Shown: piece by piece, positions 44,359 to 52,902 of the stretch
Position numbering within the stretch: the stretch's first letter is position 1
How the letters are laid out: every line of letters starts with the position of its first letter
From: JAFIEN01 sp051859505
Lineage (GTDB): Bacteria; Pseudomonadota; Alphaproteobacteria; Rhodobacterales; Rhodobacteraceae
Reading direction: 5' to 3'
Assembly (NCBI GenBank): GCA_051859505.1
Contig: JBHYFN010000021.1
Location: 1-64,000 of the forward strand
Length of the DNA: 64,000 bases
Program-made: the position numbers and the translations under genes
The notes under the pieces: generated by a model
What the model was told of the DNA's origin: nothing
What the model saw: only the letters and a program-made list of their open reading frames with translations
Database searches by the model: none

Positions 44359-45723
44359 ATGCATTTCGCTTTCTACGATCTTGAAACCACCGGCACATCG
44401 CCCGCCTTCGATCAACCGCTGCAATTCGCCGCCATTCTGACCGATGGCGAATTCCGGGAGATCGAGCGGGTCAATCTGCGTTCCCGCATCGCCCCGCACA
44501 TCATTCCCTCGCCATGGGCGCTGGCGGTCACGGGTGTGCGCCCAGCGCAGTTGCTGGATCCGGAACTGCCGTCGCTCTTCGAGTTCACCCAAGCTATCGC
44601 GGCCCTGATCGCGCGCTGGTCACCCGCCACCTGGACCGGGTTCAACAGCATCCGCTTCGATGAAGAGATGCTGCGCCAGGCCTTCTACCAGAACCTGCAG
44701 CCCGACATCTTCGCCACCCAGTTCAACGGAAACAATCGGCTCGACATCCTGACAGCGCTCTATGCGGTCTGGTATCGCCAGCCCGACTTGTTCGAGTGGC
44801 CCGTGGACCCCGATGGCCGCGTGCGCTTCAAGCTGGATCGGATCGCCCCGCTGAACGGCTTTGCGGCGCATCATGCGCATGATGCGCTCGGTGACGTCGA
44901 GGCGACAATCCACATCGCCCGCCAGATCGCCCAGCGCGCCCCGGCACTCTGGGCGGAGCTGCTCGCCTGCCGCGACAAGGGCCAGGTCCAGGCCAACCTC
45001 GAGACCTTCGAGCCCCTGGCGCTGGTCGAGCGGTTCGGGGGCGGTCTGCCTCAAGCGACAATCGGCTGCTTCTGCGGGAGGTCGGCCGACAATTCCAATC
45101 AGGCGGCCTTCTTCGATCTGGATGCCACCAATCCGGCGGATCTGCTCACGGCCGATGACGCTGCGATCTTCGCCGCCGTCGATGCCACGCCCAAAGTCAT
45201 CAGAGCTTTCTCCATCAACAATTCGCCCGCCTTGCTTTCGGTTGCCGCCCCCAGCGTCGAGCAGCTCCGCCGCGCCGGGGTGATCGCCCATGCGCCGGAG
45301 TTCCGGGCCAGGGTAGGGACCGCTCTTGCTGCGCGCTTTCCCGAGGATCCCTCGGCACCCGCACCTCCGGTCGAGAAACAGATCTATGGCGGCTTCTACG
45401 GTCATGCCGACAAGGCGCTGCTCGCCGAGTTCCAGCGTGCGGATTGGCCCAGACGCCAGGAAATCGCGGCCTCCCTCAGTGATGCCCGGCTTCGCCAACT
45501 CGGGCGGCGGCTGGTGGCGTTTCACGCGCCCGAGCTGCTCTCGGCTGAAGAGCGCTCGCTATACCGAGCGTGGTTGCAGGAGCGTTGGTCAGCGCCGGAT
45601 TTGCCGGAGACTGAGTGGACAACGCGGGGCCGCGCCCTTGCGGCACTGACAGAAATACAGGGCGATGAGGAAGTCGAACCTGGGTTGGTCGACGAGATCG
45701 AGGCCTACTTGCTGCAAATTTGA
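44359..45723 (+). CDS. sbcB: exodeoxyribonuclease I homologue (SbcB-like)
   Basis: A 454-residue 3'-5' single-strand DNA exonuclease by similarity. The DEDDh motifs are visible: D7/E9 in FYDLETTG, the second aspartate region in WTGFNSIRFDEEMLR, and HHAHDALGDVEATIH with the catalytic histidine and last aspartate. The C-terminal half resembles the SH3-like and helical parts of ExoI (YGGFYGHADKALLAEFQRAD, FHAPELLSAEERSLYRAW). E. coli ExoI is 475 residues. ExoI is uncommon in this group as a core gene, so its place in the island suggests acquisition, perhaps for DNA processing in defence. Confidence 0.85.
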   Translation: MHFAFYDLETTGTSPAFDQPLQFAAILTDGEFREIERVNLRSRIAPHIIPSPWALAVTGVRPAQLLDPELPSLFEFTQAIAALIARWSPATWTGFNSIRFDEEMLRQAFYQNLQPDIFATQFNGNNRLDILTALYAVWYRQPDLFEWPVDPDGRVRFKLDRIAPLNGFAAHHAHDALGDVEATIHIARQIAQRAPALWAELLACRDKGQVQANLETFEPLALVERFGGGLPQATIGCFCGRSADNSNQAAFFDLDATNPADLLTADDAAIFAAVDATPKVIRAFSINNSPALLSVAAPSVEQLRRAGVIAHAPEFRARVGTALAARFPEDPSAPAPPVEKQIYGGFYGHADKALLAEFQRADWPRRQEIAASLSDARLRQLGRRLVAFHAPELLSAEERSLYRAWLQERWSAPDLPETEWTTRGRALAALTEIQGDEEVEPGLVDEIEAYLLQI

Positions 45724-45937
45724 AACGTCGAGTGGGCGATTTTAGACCAAGAGTTCTATGCATTGACCTCGCACGCTTCGACGACAGATTCACGATGACG
45801 ACCCAAGACAATGCTTCCGAAGCTTCCTCGTCGGTGGTGCCGTTTTTGTTTGATCACTGGGCTCTTCGCCGCTAGGGTGGGCACAGAAAGTGGGCGAGCA
45901 CAGTTCGCATGCCCATGGGGCAGTCGGAGAGAGCGGC

Positions 45938-46798
45938 GTGAGCGAGGAAAGAGCTGAACTGCGCTGGGGCATTGAGCAACGCCTTGAGTTCATCGAGTTC
46001 CGCCTGTTCTGGGAGGGACATGTGAACCGAAGCGATCTGATGGACCAGTTCGGGGTTTCGGTGAACCAGGCGTCGACCGATCTGAATCGGTACATCGGTT
46101 TTGCGCCGGAAAATATGGTCTACGACAAGAGCGCGCGGACCTATGTCCGCGGTTCAGGTTTCAAGCCACAGTTCCTTGAGCCGGACGCAAGCCGCTACCT
46201 CGCCCAGCTACGCTCCGTCGCAGACGGGATACTCGACCGGGAAGATTCCTGGATCGCAGAACTCCCGCCATACGCTTCTGCGCCAACGCCGATGCGCGGT
46301 GTGGATCCCGCAACGCTGCGCTCGGTCGTCGGCGCCATCCGCCGCTCCGAGGCTATCGAGGTTCAGTACCAATCCCTTTCAAGCCCCGAGCCGCGCTGGC
46401 GCTGGATCGCCCCCCACGCCATCGCCTTCGACGGCTTCCGATGGCACATCCGTGCATTCTGCCTGACCGACGCGAGTTACAAAGATTTCCTGCTTTCGCG
46501 AATTCTCGACATCCGTGGGTCCCGTGAAAGCGAGACGTCGCCGGCCGACGACCGCGATTGGCATTCCGAGGTGACGCTAGAGGTGGGCCCCCACCCTGAA
46601 CTCTCGGAGACGCAGTCCAGAGTTATCGCGCTCGACTATGGCATGATAGATGGAAAAGCCAAGATCAGGGTTCGTCGAGCACTGCTATATTACGCGCTTC
46701 GTAGACTTGGGTTGGATATTGATCCTGGAGCACGGCGACCACACGACCAACAGATTGTACTCTTGAATCCGGATACATTCATGACAACAAATAGCTAA
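45938..46798 (+). CDS. BrxR/CapW-like WYL-domain transcriptional regulator
   Basis: A 286-residue regulator with an N-terminal winged helix (RLEFIEFRLFWEGHVNRSDL, FGVSVNQASTDLNRYIGF), a central WYL domain (about 130-200, including AIEVQYQSLSSPEPRWRWI and DGFRWHIRAFCLTD) and a C-terminal extension (about 210-286). This layout is that of BrxR and CapW, repressors found at the head of BREX, CBASS and other phage-defence operons. It precedes sspA by four bases and so is probably co-transcribed. I chose the GTG at 45938 (GGAG eight bases upstream); a GTG at 45890 would add 16 residues. Confidence 0.85.
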   Translation: MSEERAELRWGIEQRLEFIEFRLFWEGHVNRSDLMDQFGVSVNQASTDLNRYIGFAPENMVYDKSARTYVRGSGFKPQFLEPDASRYLAQLRSVADGILDREDSWIAELPPYASAPTPMRGVDPATLRSVVGAIRRSEAIEVQYQSLSSPEPRWRWIAPHAIAFDGFRWHIRAFCLTDASYKDFLLSRILDIRGSRESETSPADDRDWHSEVTLEVGPHPELSETQSRVIALDYGMIDGKAKIRVRRALLYYALRRLGLDIDPGARRPHDQQIVLLNPDTFMTTNS

Positions 46799-46802
46799 GC
46801 CA

Positions 46803-47948
46803 ATGCATTCACCAGTAGTCTATCTCGACAACAACGCTACTAGTCGACCTTCATCCAAGGTCGTAGCTGCCGTAATGCGGGCGCTAGAAATCGAGTGGGC
46901 AAACCCGTCAAGTGTGAACGGATTTGGGCAGGAAGTTGCTCGGAGTGTGACTGCATCGCGTGAGCAAGTGGCCGGGCTGCTCGGAGTGCAGGCCGAGCGC
47001 GTGGTTTTCACCTCTGGTGCTACCGAATCCAACGAAGCGGTTTTGCGCCATTATGCTAAGTTAGGCGCGGTTCTGCTAACCTCGACGGCAGAACATCCGG
47101 CGGTGGCGGGTCATTATTTTCGGCACATGCCACATCTGGTACGAACGGTTCCACTAGACAAATCCGGGCGCTGGCGACTCGATGCACTCGAGAAAGTACT
47201 GAACAGCATCAGCGGGCCGAAACTGATCGCTTTCGCTTGGGCGAATGGCGAGACAGGCGTGCTACAAGATCTGGCGACGATCAAGTTTTTAGCAGAGCAG
47301 CACGGCGCGGCTTGTCTTGTGGACGCCTCTCAAGCGATAGGGCGCGTCGCATTTGAGGCGGACAATGCAGCTTACCTAACCTTCTCTGGTCACAAGCTGC
47401 ATGCGCCTAAAGGGGTTGGTGTATTGGTGCAGCCGGAAGATTTCCCGTCAGTAGAAATTACCGCAGGTGGAGGGCAGGAACGTGGTTGGCGAGGTGGTAC
47501 TCTGAACGTACCAGGCATAGTTGGTCTTGGCGTCGCGTGCGAAGACCGACATCGCGATCTGGATGGCGCAATCGCGGGGATGGCTCGATTGCGGGACCAG
47601 TTTGAGACCCGAGTGAGGTCCGCAATTCCGGAGGTCCGCGTAAATGGCACCAATGCGCAGCGAGTGCCGAACACCAGTAACCTGACGGTTCCGGGCGTTG
47701 AGGGCATGGCGCTGGTGGCTCGCCTTGAGGCGCGCGGCATCCTCTGCTCACAGGTTTCGGCCTGCTCCTCGGGGCAGCCCGAGCCGTCACGCACACTACT
47801 GGCGATGGGACTATCAAGGGATGACGCCTACGCAAGCCTACGCATAGCTGTAGCCGTGGACACACGAGAAGAGGATGTCGAAATCGCGGCACAAGCACTG
47901 GCGGATGAGGCGCTGTTCCTTCGAGAAATGATGGGTGGTCTGGTATGA
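46803..47948 (+). CDS. sspA: cysteine desulfurase SspA/DndA-like
   Basis: A 381-residue PLP enzyme of the IscS/NifS group that takes sulfur from cysteine for DNA phosphorothioation. The PLP lysine is K198 (FSGHKLHAPKGVG) and the catalytic cysteine C321 (SQVSACSSGQPEPSRT). Other family blocks include FTSGATESNEAV and STAEHPAVAGHY. Its base composition is visibly less GC-rich than that of the rest of the operon, a sign of separate history. It overlaps sspB by four bases. Alone it could be a housekeeping IscS, but its place in the ssp run argues for SspA. Confidence 0.88.
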   Translation: MHSPVVYLDNNATSRPSSKVVAAVMRALEIEWANPSSVNGFGQEVARSVTASREQVAGLLGVQAERVVFTSGATESNEAVLRHYAKLGAVLLTSTAEHPAVAGHYFRHMPHLVRTVPLDKSGRWRLDALEKVLNSISGPKLIAFAWANGETGVLQDLATIKFLAEQHGAACLVDASQAIGRVAFEADNAAYLTFSGHKLHAPKGVGVLVQPEDFPSVEITAGGGQERGWRGGTLNVPGIVGLGVACEDRHRDLDGAIAGMARLRDQFETRVRSAIPEVRVNGTNAQRVPNTSNLTVPGVEGMALVARLEARGILCSQVSACSSGQPEPSRTLLAMGLSRDDAYASLRIAVAVDTREEDVEIAAQALADEALFLREMMGGLV

Positions 47949-48847
47949 AGCTCGGCGGGCATGAAACCTTCTATCCGAGGCCAGGCTGGTTGACTAAGGG
48001 CCTCCTGCTCCTGCGTGATGGTGGTACAGGCGTCTTTTCGACCCCCGAGACAGCGGACCAGCTTGGGGTCGGCCGCAATATGGCTAAGTCGATCGGCTGG
48101 TGGCTCGACGCGACTGGCCTCGCGACACGGTCGAGCCGAAATAGCCCACTGGAACTGTCGCTCTTCGGCACCGTGTTGGCAGAGCACGATCCCTACATGG
48201 TTCGGCTGGGCACATGGTGGCTGGTGCATGCTAGCGCCATGACATGCGGGGCGGAAACGTCGTTGCGTTGGTTTTTCTCGCCGCGCCGACCAGAGCGCTG
48301 CGACCGGACAGTTCTGGTCGAGACACTCACGCGCGACCTTTCGTCGAACAGGGGGAAGGCACCGGCCGCAAAGTCAGTGCAACGCGAGGTGGCGGCGGTG
48401 ATGCAAACCTATGCCGTGCCGGTACCGCGGCCGCAAAGCGACCCGGAGGACAATCTCGGGTCACCCTTTCACCGCCTCGACCTGTGGCGGCATTTGCGCG
48501 GGGCTGACCGGTTCGAACGCTCGGAGCCGACGCCACCCCCACCCGAGGTCCTCGGGCTGGTCCTTTCGGCGCTCGGAATGAGTCGGCCCAGCTCCGATCT
48601 TCGTGAGGGCGTTCTTCAGGACATCGCCATCGGCAGCGCGCCGATAACCCGCGTCGGGGCGATGCTGGGCCGGTCCCGCGATGCGCTCCTGGATCTTGCG
48701 GCGGCAGGTGAGCGGGAGCTCGGGGCCGAGGCCCTGCGGGTGCGGACACTGGCCGGCGAACGCTATGTCTCGCTGCCGAGCGCGACGGCCGCGACCTGGG
48801 CGCGGCGCTTCTACGACCGCGTTGGCGCGGCTCGGGAGGCGGCATGA
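47945..48847 (+). CDS. sspB: DUF4007 protein SspB
   Basis: A 300-residue protein with the DUF4007 hallmark at its N-terminus (KLGGHETFYPRPGWLTKGL) and a following winged-helix-like region (DQLGVGRNMAKSIGWWLDAT). SspB proteins of SspABCD systems are reported to nick DNA at the site where sulfur is inserted. No classical nuclease motif stands out here. The ATGA overlaps at both ends (with sspA and sspC) indicate coupled synthesis. The family assignment comes from the N-terminal motif and gene order. Confidence 0.85.
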   Translation: MKLGGHETFYPRPGWLTKGLLLLRDGGTGVFSTPETADQLGVGRNMAKSIGWWLDATGLATRSSRNSPLELSLFGTVLAEHDPYMVRLGTWWLVHASAMTCGAETSLRWFFSPRRPERCDRTVLVETLTRDLSSNRGKAPAAKSVQREVAAVMQTYAVPVPRPQSDPEDNLGSPFHRLDLWRHLRGADRFERSEPTPPPPEVLGLVLSALGMSRPSSDLREGVLQDIAIGSAPITRVGAMLGRSRDALLDLAAAGERELGAEALRVRTLAGERYVSLPSATAATWARRFYDRVGAAREAA

Positions 48848-51800
48848 ATCTCCTGCGCTCGATCAACATCGCGGATGACCGCGCGCGGGCGGAGGTGATC
48901 GCCGCATACCGCCCCACGCGCAAGACCCTGCAGGTGGTCCGCGCGGTCTGCGGACTGGAGCGCAGCACTGCCACCCATGTGGTCGCCCCCTATGGCGCGG
49001 GCAAATCGCTTGCCGCGCTGGCTGGTATCACCCTTCTTGCCGGCGATCCGGCCATGGCCCGGCAGCTGCGCGCGCGCATCGCCGCGGTGGACCCGGGCCT
49101 AGCCGCGGCCGAGACCGCCGGGCTGACGCGGGTCGTGTTGCTGCATGGCGCCTGTCCCGACCTCGCTGCGGAACTAGCCGAGGGGGCAGGGGTGGAGGCA
49201 GGCCCGCTCGACAAGGTGCTGGCTGCGATCCTCCGCCGCGCCCGGCAGGACGGCATGGCGCGGATCGCCATCGTCTGGGACGAGTTTGGCCAGCATCTGG
49301 AGACTCTCGTGCGCGAGGGCCGCCCGGAGGACCTGCTAGCGGTGCAGGATCTGGCCGAATGGGCGGTGCGACGGGCCGAGCCGCGGGTCACCTTGACCAC
49401 TCTCATGCACCAGGGGGTAAATCACTACACTCGGCGCGCATCGGACACGGCACAATCGGCGTGGAGAAAGATCGAGGGGCGATTCGACACGCTCAGCCTG
49501 ATCGACGATGGCGTCGACGCGCTGGAGATGCTGGCCGAAGCGCTGGACGGGCGACGCGACGCGCCGGATGCGGCGGCCATTACCCGCGCTCGGGCCGCAG
49601 GCTTCTTTGCCGATATCACCGACGATGCGCGTCTGGCCGACATCCTTTCCCGCACCGCGCCGCTAACACCGGCGGCACTGCAGATCTTGCCGGGCCTCGC
49701 CGCTCAGGTGGCACAGGCCGAACGGACGATGTTCCGTTATCTCGCCGATGTGGCGGCGGCGGCCGAACCTGGCGCGGCCTTGGGCGTCGATGCTCTTTAC
49801 GACTTCTTTGCCCCGGCGATGCGCTCCGACACTGGCCCCGGCGGCACCCACCGCCGCTTTGTCGAGGCCGAGACGGCTCTGTCGCGCGCGGAGACGGATC
49901 TGGAGCGGCGGGTGGTCAAGACCGCGGCGCTCCTGCAACTCGGCCGCAGTGCGGAACGGCTGAAGCTGTCGCGCGCACGACTGGTCTATGCCGTGGCGGA
50001 GGGCGCCGCGGCGGCGCCCGAGGCCGTCGAGGCAGCGATCGAAGCGCTGGTGGCGCGTAAGTTGCTACTCCATCGTCGCCGGGTGGACGACGTCTCGGTC
50101 TGGCATGGTGCTGACATCGACCTTGGGCAAATGGTAGCTGAGGAGGCCGCTCGACTTGCGATGGATAGCGACCCGGTGGCGGCGCTGGAGCGGATGTTCC
50201 CACCCGATGCCTACATTGCGCCGCCCTACAACCACGCCCGCGGTATCACCCGCTTTGCCCGGGCCCGCTTCGTGCGCGCAGGCGACCTAGTTTCGGCAGC
50301 CGGGCTGGAGGCCCTGCGTGCCCAAGCTGATGTCGAGGATGCCTTGGTGGCCCTGGTCATCGACGCCACCGCAGACCGGCCGGACCTCGCGGAGCTCGCC
50401 CGCGCCCTTCCGCCTCACCTCATCCTGGCGCTGCCCCGCCGCTCGGCCGAGGTTGGCCCGATCCTCGCTGACCTCCTCGCGTTGGAAGCGCTCCTCGAGC
50501 GCCGCGAGCTTCTCGCCACCGACCCGCTCGTGGAGCGCGAGCTTCAGGAGCTGAAGTCCGAGGCCGAGGCGGCGCTCCGCCAGGGCCTCGATCGCCTAAT
50601 GAACCCCGACCGTGGCGAAGTGGTCTGGCTGTCTGGCTCGACGATGCACAACTTCCCCCACGGTGGCACCCCAGGCGAGATCCTCTCGCGGCTGTTCGAG
50701 GACCGCTTCCCCCACACTCCGCGGATCGCGAACGAGCAGGTCGTCCGGCGCAAGGTGTCGGCAGTCACGCGCTCGGCCCGCAAACGCTGCATGCTCGCGA
50801 TCATCGAACGCACCGGCATCCGCGCGCTCGGCTACGAGGGCGCCACATCCGCCGACGCCTCGCTCTACCGAACCGTCCTCGAGCGCACCGGCCTCTATGA
50901 TTGCATCAACGGCACCTGGCGATGGCGGATGCCTTTGGAGTTGCTTGATCTCTCGATGGGGCATGTCTGGTCAGAGATTGAGGGCTTTTTTGTCCAACCC
51001 TCTGACCGCCCCAAAAGCGTGGAGGACCTAATCGATCGGCTGACAGCCCCACCAGTCGGGCTGCGGGAGGGTGTGCTGCCGCTTCTCCTGACGGCGGGTA
51101 TGGTCGCGTTCGGACGAGCTTTGGCCTTGCGGGAATTCGTCGACGGCCGCGCAAGGTACGTGGACGACATTCAGCCAAGCCTGATCGAAAAGATGTGCGA
51201 GGAGCCACAGCGGTTCGAGCTGGAAGTGCCGGCTCTGACGCGAGAGCAATCACGCAACCTCGAGAAGATGATCCGGTGTCTCGTCGGAGACCTTGACCCG
51301 CAGGAGCCCGACCTTCTGAGAGGCCTGTACGATGCCCTGCTGGAATGGAGAAGCGGTCTTCCACCTACGGCCCTGCGCACACGCGGCTTGGGTGAGGACG
51401 CGAACATTCTTCAACCCTTATTGCGCAAGAAGACCTTCGACCCAATGGTTTTCGTTTTCCGGGAACTGCCACGGACGCTCGGAGAAAAGGCGCTGAACGC
51501 GGCGACGGTCGATGTTTTCGCCGCAGCCGTACGCCAAATCGAAGCTGTATCGTCCGCCTTTGCCGACCGCGCAATTGACGTCGCAGCGGCAATCTTCAGC
51601 CACCGGCTAAGAGGTAATCCGCGCTGTCTTCTCGAAGCGGCGTCGGAATGGGCCGCTTGCGTTCCCCTCGGAGACGAAGAGGTGCGCGCCCTCGATCATG
51701 AGGCGAGGGGGGTACTCGCTCGAGCGCGCAGTTCCACAAGTGCTCCCAGGGGCGCGCGCGGATTCGTTACCCAGTTGAGCGGCATTCTCTGTGGGGAGGG

Positions 51801-52023
51801 GTTCGAGTCTTGGGATGACACGACTGTCGACTTCTTCCGTGATCGGCTCGAGGAGGCGGTGGAGCGGATCGAAGACGCGGTCCTTGAGCGCGCAGATGGC
51901 AGCGAAGCGTTCGAGCCCTTCCTGCGAAACAAGCTCGCCACAATCTTTGACGCTTACGGTGCTAAGATCGGCCGTGCGCGCCTGATCAATTACTTGGACG
52001 AACTATACAAGGGGACGTCATGA
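48844..52023 (+). CDS. sspC: large P-loop ATPase SspC
   Basis: A 1059-residue protein. Walker A is A48PYGAGKS55, and Walker B is IAIVWDEFGQHLE at about 141-153. The remaining 850 residues are helical, with a likely C-terminal interaction region. SspC is reported as the ATPase that works with SspB and SspD in single-strand phosphorothioation. The frame is uninterrupted, with four-base overlaps to both neighbours. GC-rich codon use in the first two thirds gives way to more mixed usage after about 50900. Confidence 0.87.
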   Translation: MNLLRSINIADDRARAEVIAAYRPTRKTLQVVRAVCGLERSTATHVVAPYGAGKSLAALAGITLLAGDPAMARQLRARIAAVDPGLAAAETAGLTRVVLLHGACPDLAAELAEGAGVEAGPLDKVLAAILRRARQDGMARIAIVWDEFGQHLETLVREGRPEDLLAVQDLAEWAVRRAEPRVTLTTLMHQGVNHYTRRASDTAQSAWRKIEGRFDTLSLIDDGVDALEMLAEALDGRRDAPDAAAITRARAAGFFADITDDARLADILSRTAPLTPAALQILPGLAAQVAQAERTMFRYLADVAAAAEPGAALGVDALYDFFAPAMRSDTGPGGTHRRFVEAETALSRAETDLERRVVKTAALLQLGRSAERLKLSRARLVYAVAEGAAAAPEAVEAAIEALVARKLLLHRRRVDDVSVWHGADIDLGQMVAEEAARLAMDSDPVAALERMFPPDAYIAPPYNHARGITRFARARFVRAGDLVSAAGLEALRAQADVEDALVALVIDATADRPDLAELARALPPHLILALPRRSAEVGPILADLLALEALLERRELLATDPLVERELQELKSEAEAALRQGLDRLMNPDRGEVVWLSGSTMHNFPHGGTPGEILSRLFEDRFPHTPRIANEQVVRRKVSAVTRSARKRCMLAIIERTGIRALGYEGATSADASLYRTVLERTGLYDCINGTWRWRMPLELLDLSMGHVWSEIEGFFVQPSDRPKSVEDLIDRLTAPPVGLREGVLPLLLTAGMVAFGRALALREFVDGRARYVDDIQPSLIEKMCEEPQRFELEVPALTREQSRNLEKMIRCLVGDLDPQEPDLLRGLYDALLEWRSGLPPTALRTRGLGEDANILQPLLRKKTFDPMVFVFRELPRTLGEKALNAATVDVFAAAVRQIEAVSSAFADRAIDVAAAIFSHRLRGNPRCLLEAASEWAACVPLGDEEVRALDHEARGVLARARSSTSAPRGARGFVTQLSGILCGEGFESWDDTTVDFFRDRLEEAVERIEDAVLERADGSEAFEPFLRNKLATIFDAYGAKIGRARLINYLDELYKGTS

Positions 52024-52895
52024 CGCCGACCAATCTTTCCGATGCGGTGCAGGACCGGTCACGACGCCACATCATCCCGCTGAGCGGAGGCAAGGACTCC
52101 ACCGCGCTTGCAGTCTACATGCTCGAGCGGCACGGCGACTTGCCACTGGAGTTCGTGTTCACCGACACCGGCGCAGAGCTGCCTGAGACCTACAGCTATC
52201 TACGGCGGTTCGAGGCGATTTTCGGTGTGGAGATCAACCGGCTTACTGCCCTCGACCTGCCCGAGTTGCAGGTGCGATCAAAAGGGGGGCGCCGGTCACC
52301 CTTCGATGTACTGCTGAACGAAGTCTACTCGGGCTTCCTGCCCAACCCGCAGGCGCGCTGGTGCACGCGGATGCTGAAGATCAAGCCGTTCGAACATTTC
52401 GTTGGCGGTGACGACGCCTATAGCTACATCGGCATTCGCGCAGACGAAAACCGGGAAGGCTTTCGAGGCGCAGGGGCAAGGCCCGCGCAGGAGGTTGACA
52501 ATGCGCAGGCCGAGCCCGGACGTGCAAAGCCGGTCGTGCTGTCCAACCGCAACAACATTCTTCCGGTTTATCCGCTGAAGGATATCGGCTTCGGCCTCGA
52601 CGACGTTCGCGACCTGCTGCTGGGCAGTGGCCTCGGGCTGCCGCCCTATTACGACTGGCGGTCGCGATCGGGCTGCTACTTCTGCTTCTACCAACAGGTT
52701 GGAGAGTGGCAAGGGTTGAAGGAGCGCCATCCCGAGCTGTTCGAGGCGGCCAAGACCTACGAGGCGGTTAAGGCGAACGGGCGGCGCTTCACCTGGTCTC
52801 AGACTCGGTCGCTGGAAGAGCTGGAGAAGCTTCGCGAGCGCTATGCAACTCCTATAGGCGAGCCGGAAGACGGATGCGCCATCTGCCACTTGTGA
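52020..52895 (+). CDS. sspD: PAPS-reductase/DndC-like sulfur-transfer enzyme SspD
   Basis: A 291-residue ATP-pyrophosphatase-type enzyme. The PP-loop S22GGKDS27 would activate DNA phosphate as an adenylate. Cysteines C219 and C222 (SGCYFCFYQQ), C286 and C289 (DGCAICHL) and C115 (ARWCTRMLK) fit an iron-sulfur cluster and sulfur relay as in DndC. FVFTDTGAELPETYSYLR is the conserved second block of the PAPS reductase family. It is the fourth gene of the modification module and overlaps sspC by four bases. Confidence 0.9.
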   Translation: MTPTNLSDAVQDRSRRHIIPLSGGKDSTALAVYMLERHGDLPLEFVFTDTGAELPETYSYLRRFEAIFGVEINRLTALDLPELQVRSKGGRRSPFDVLLNEVYSGFLPNPQARWCTRMLKIKPFEHFVGGDDAYSYIGIRADENREGFRGAGARPAQEVDNAQAEPGRAKPVVLSNRNNILPVYPLKDIGFGLDDVRDLLLGSGLGLPPYYDWRSRSGCYFCFYQQVGEWQGLKERHPELFEAAKTYEAVKANGRRFTWSQTRSLEELEKLRERYATPIGEPEDGCAICHL

Positions 52896-52902
52896 GGCCA
52901 CG

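Noticed and set aside
46803..52895. Reading the modification genes as a classical DndABCDE system
   Set aside because: No DndB, DndD or DndE homologue is present; the DUF4007 protein and the 1059-residue ATPase fit SspB and SspC better.
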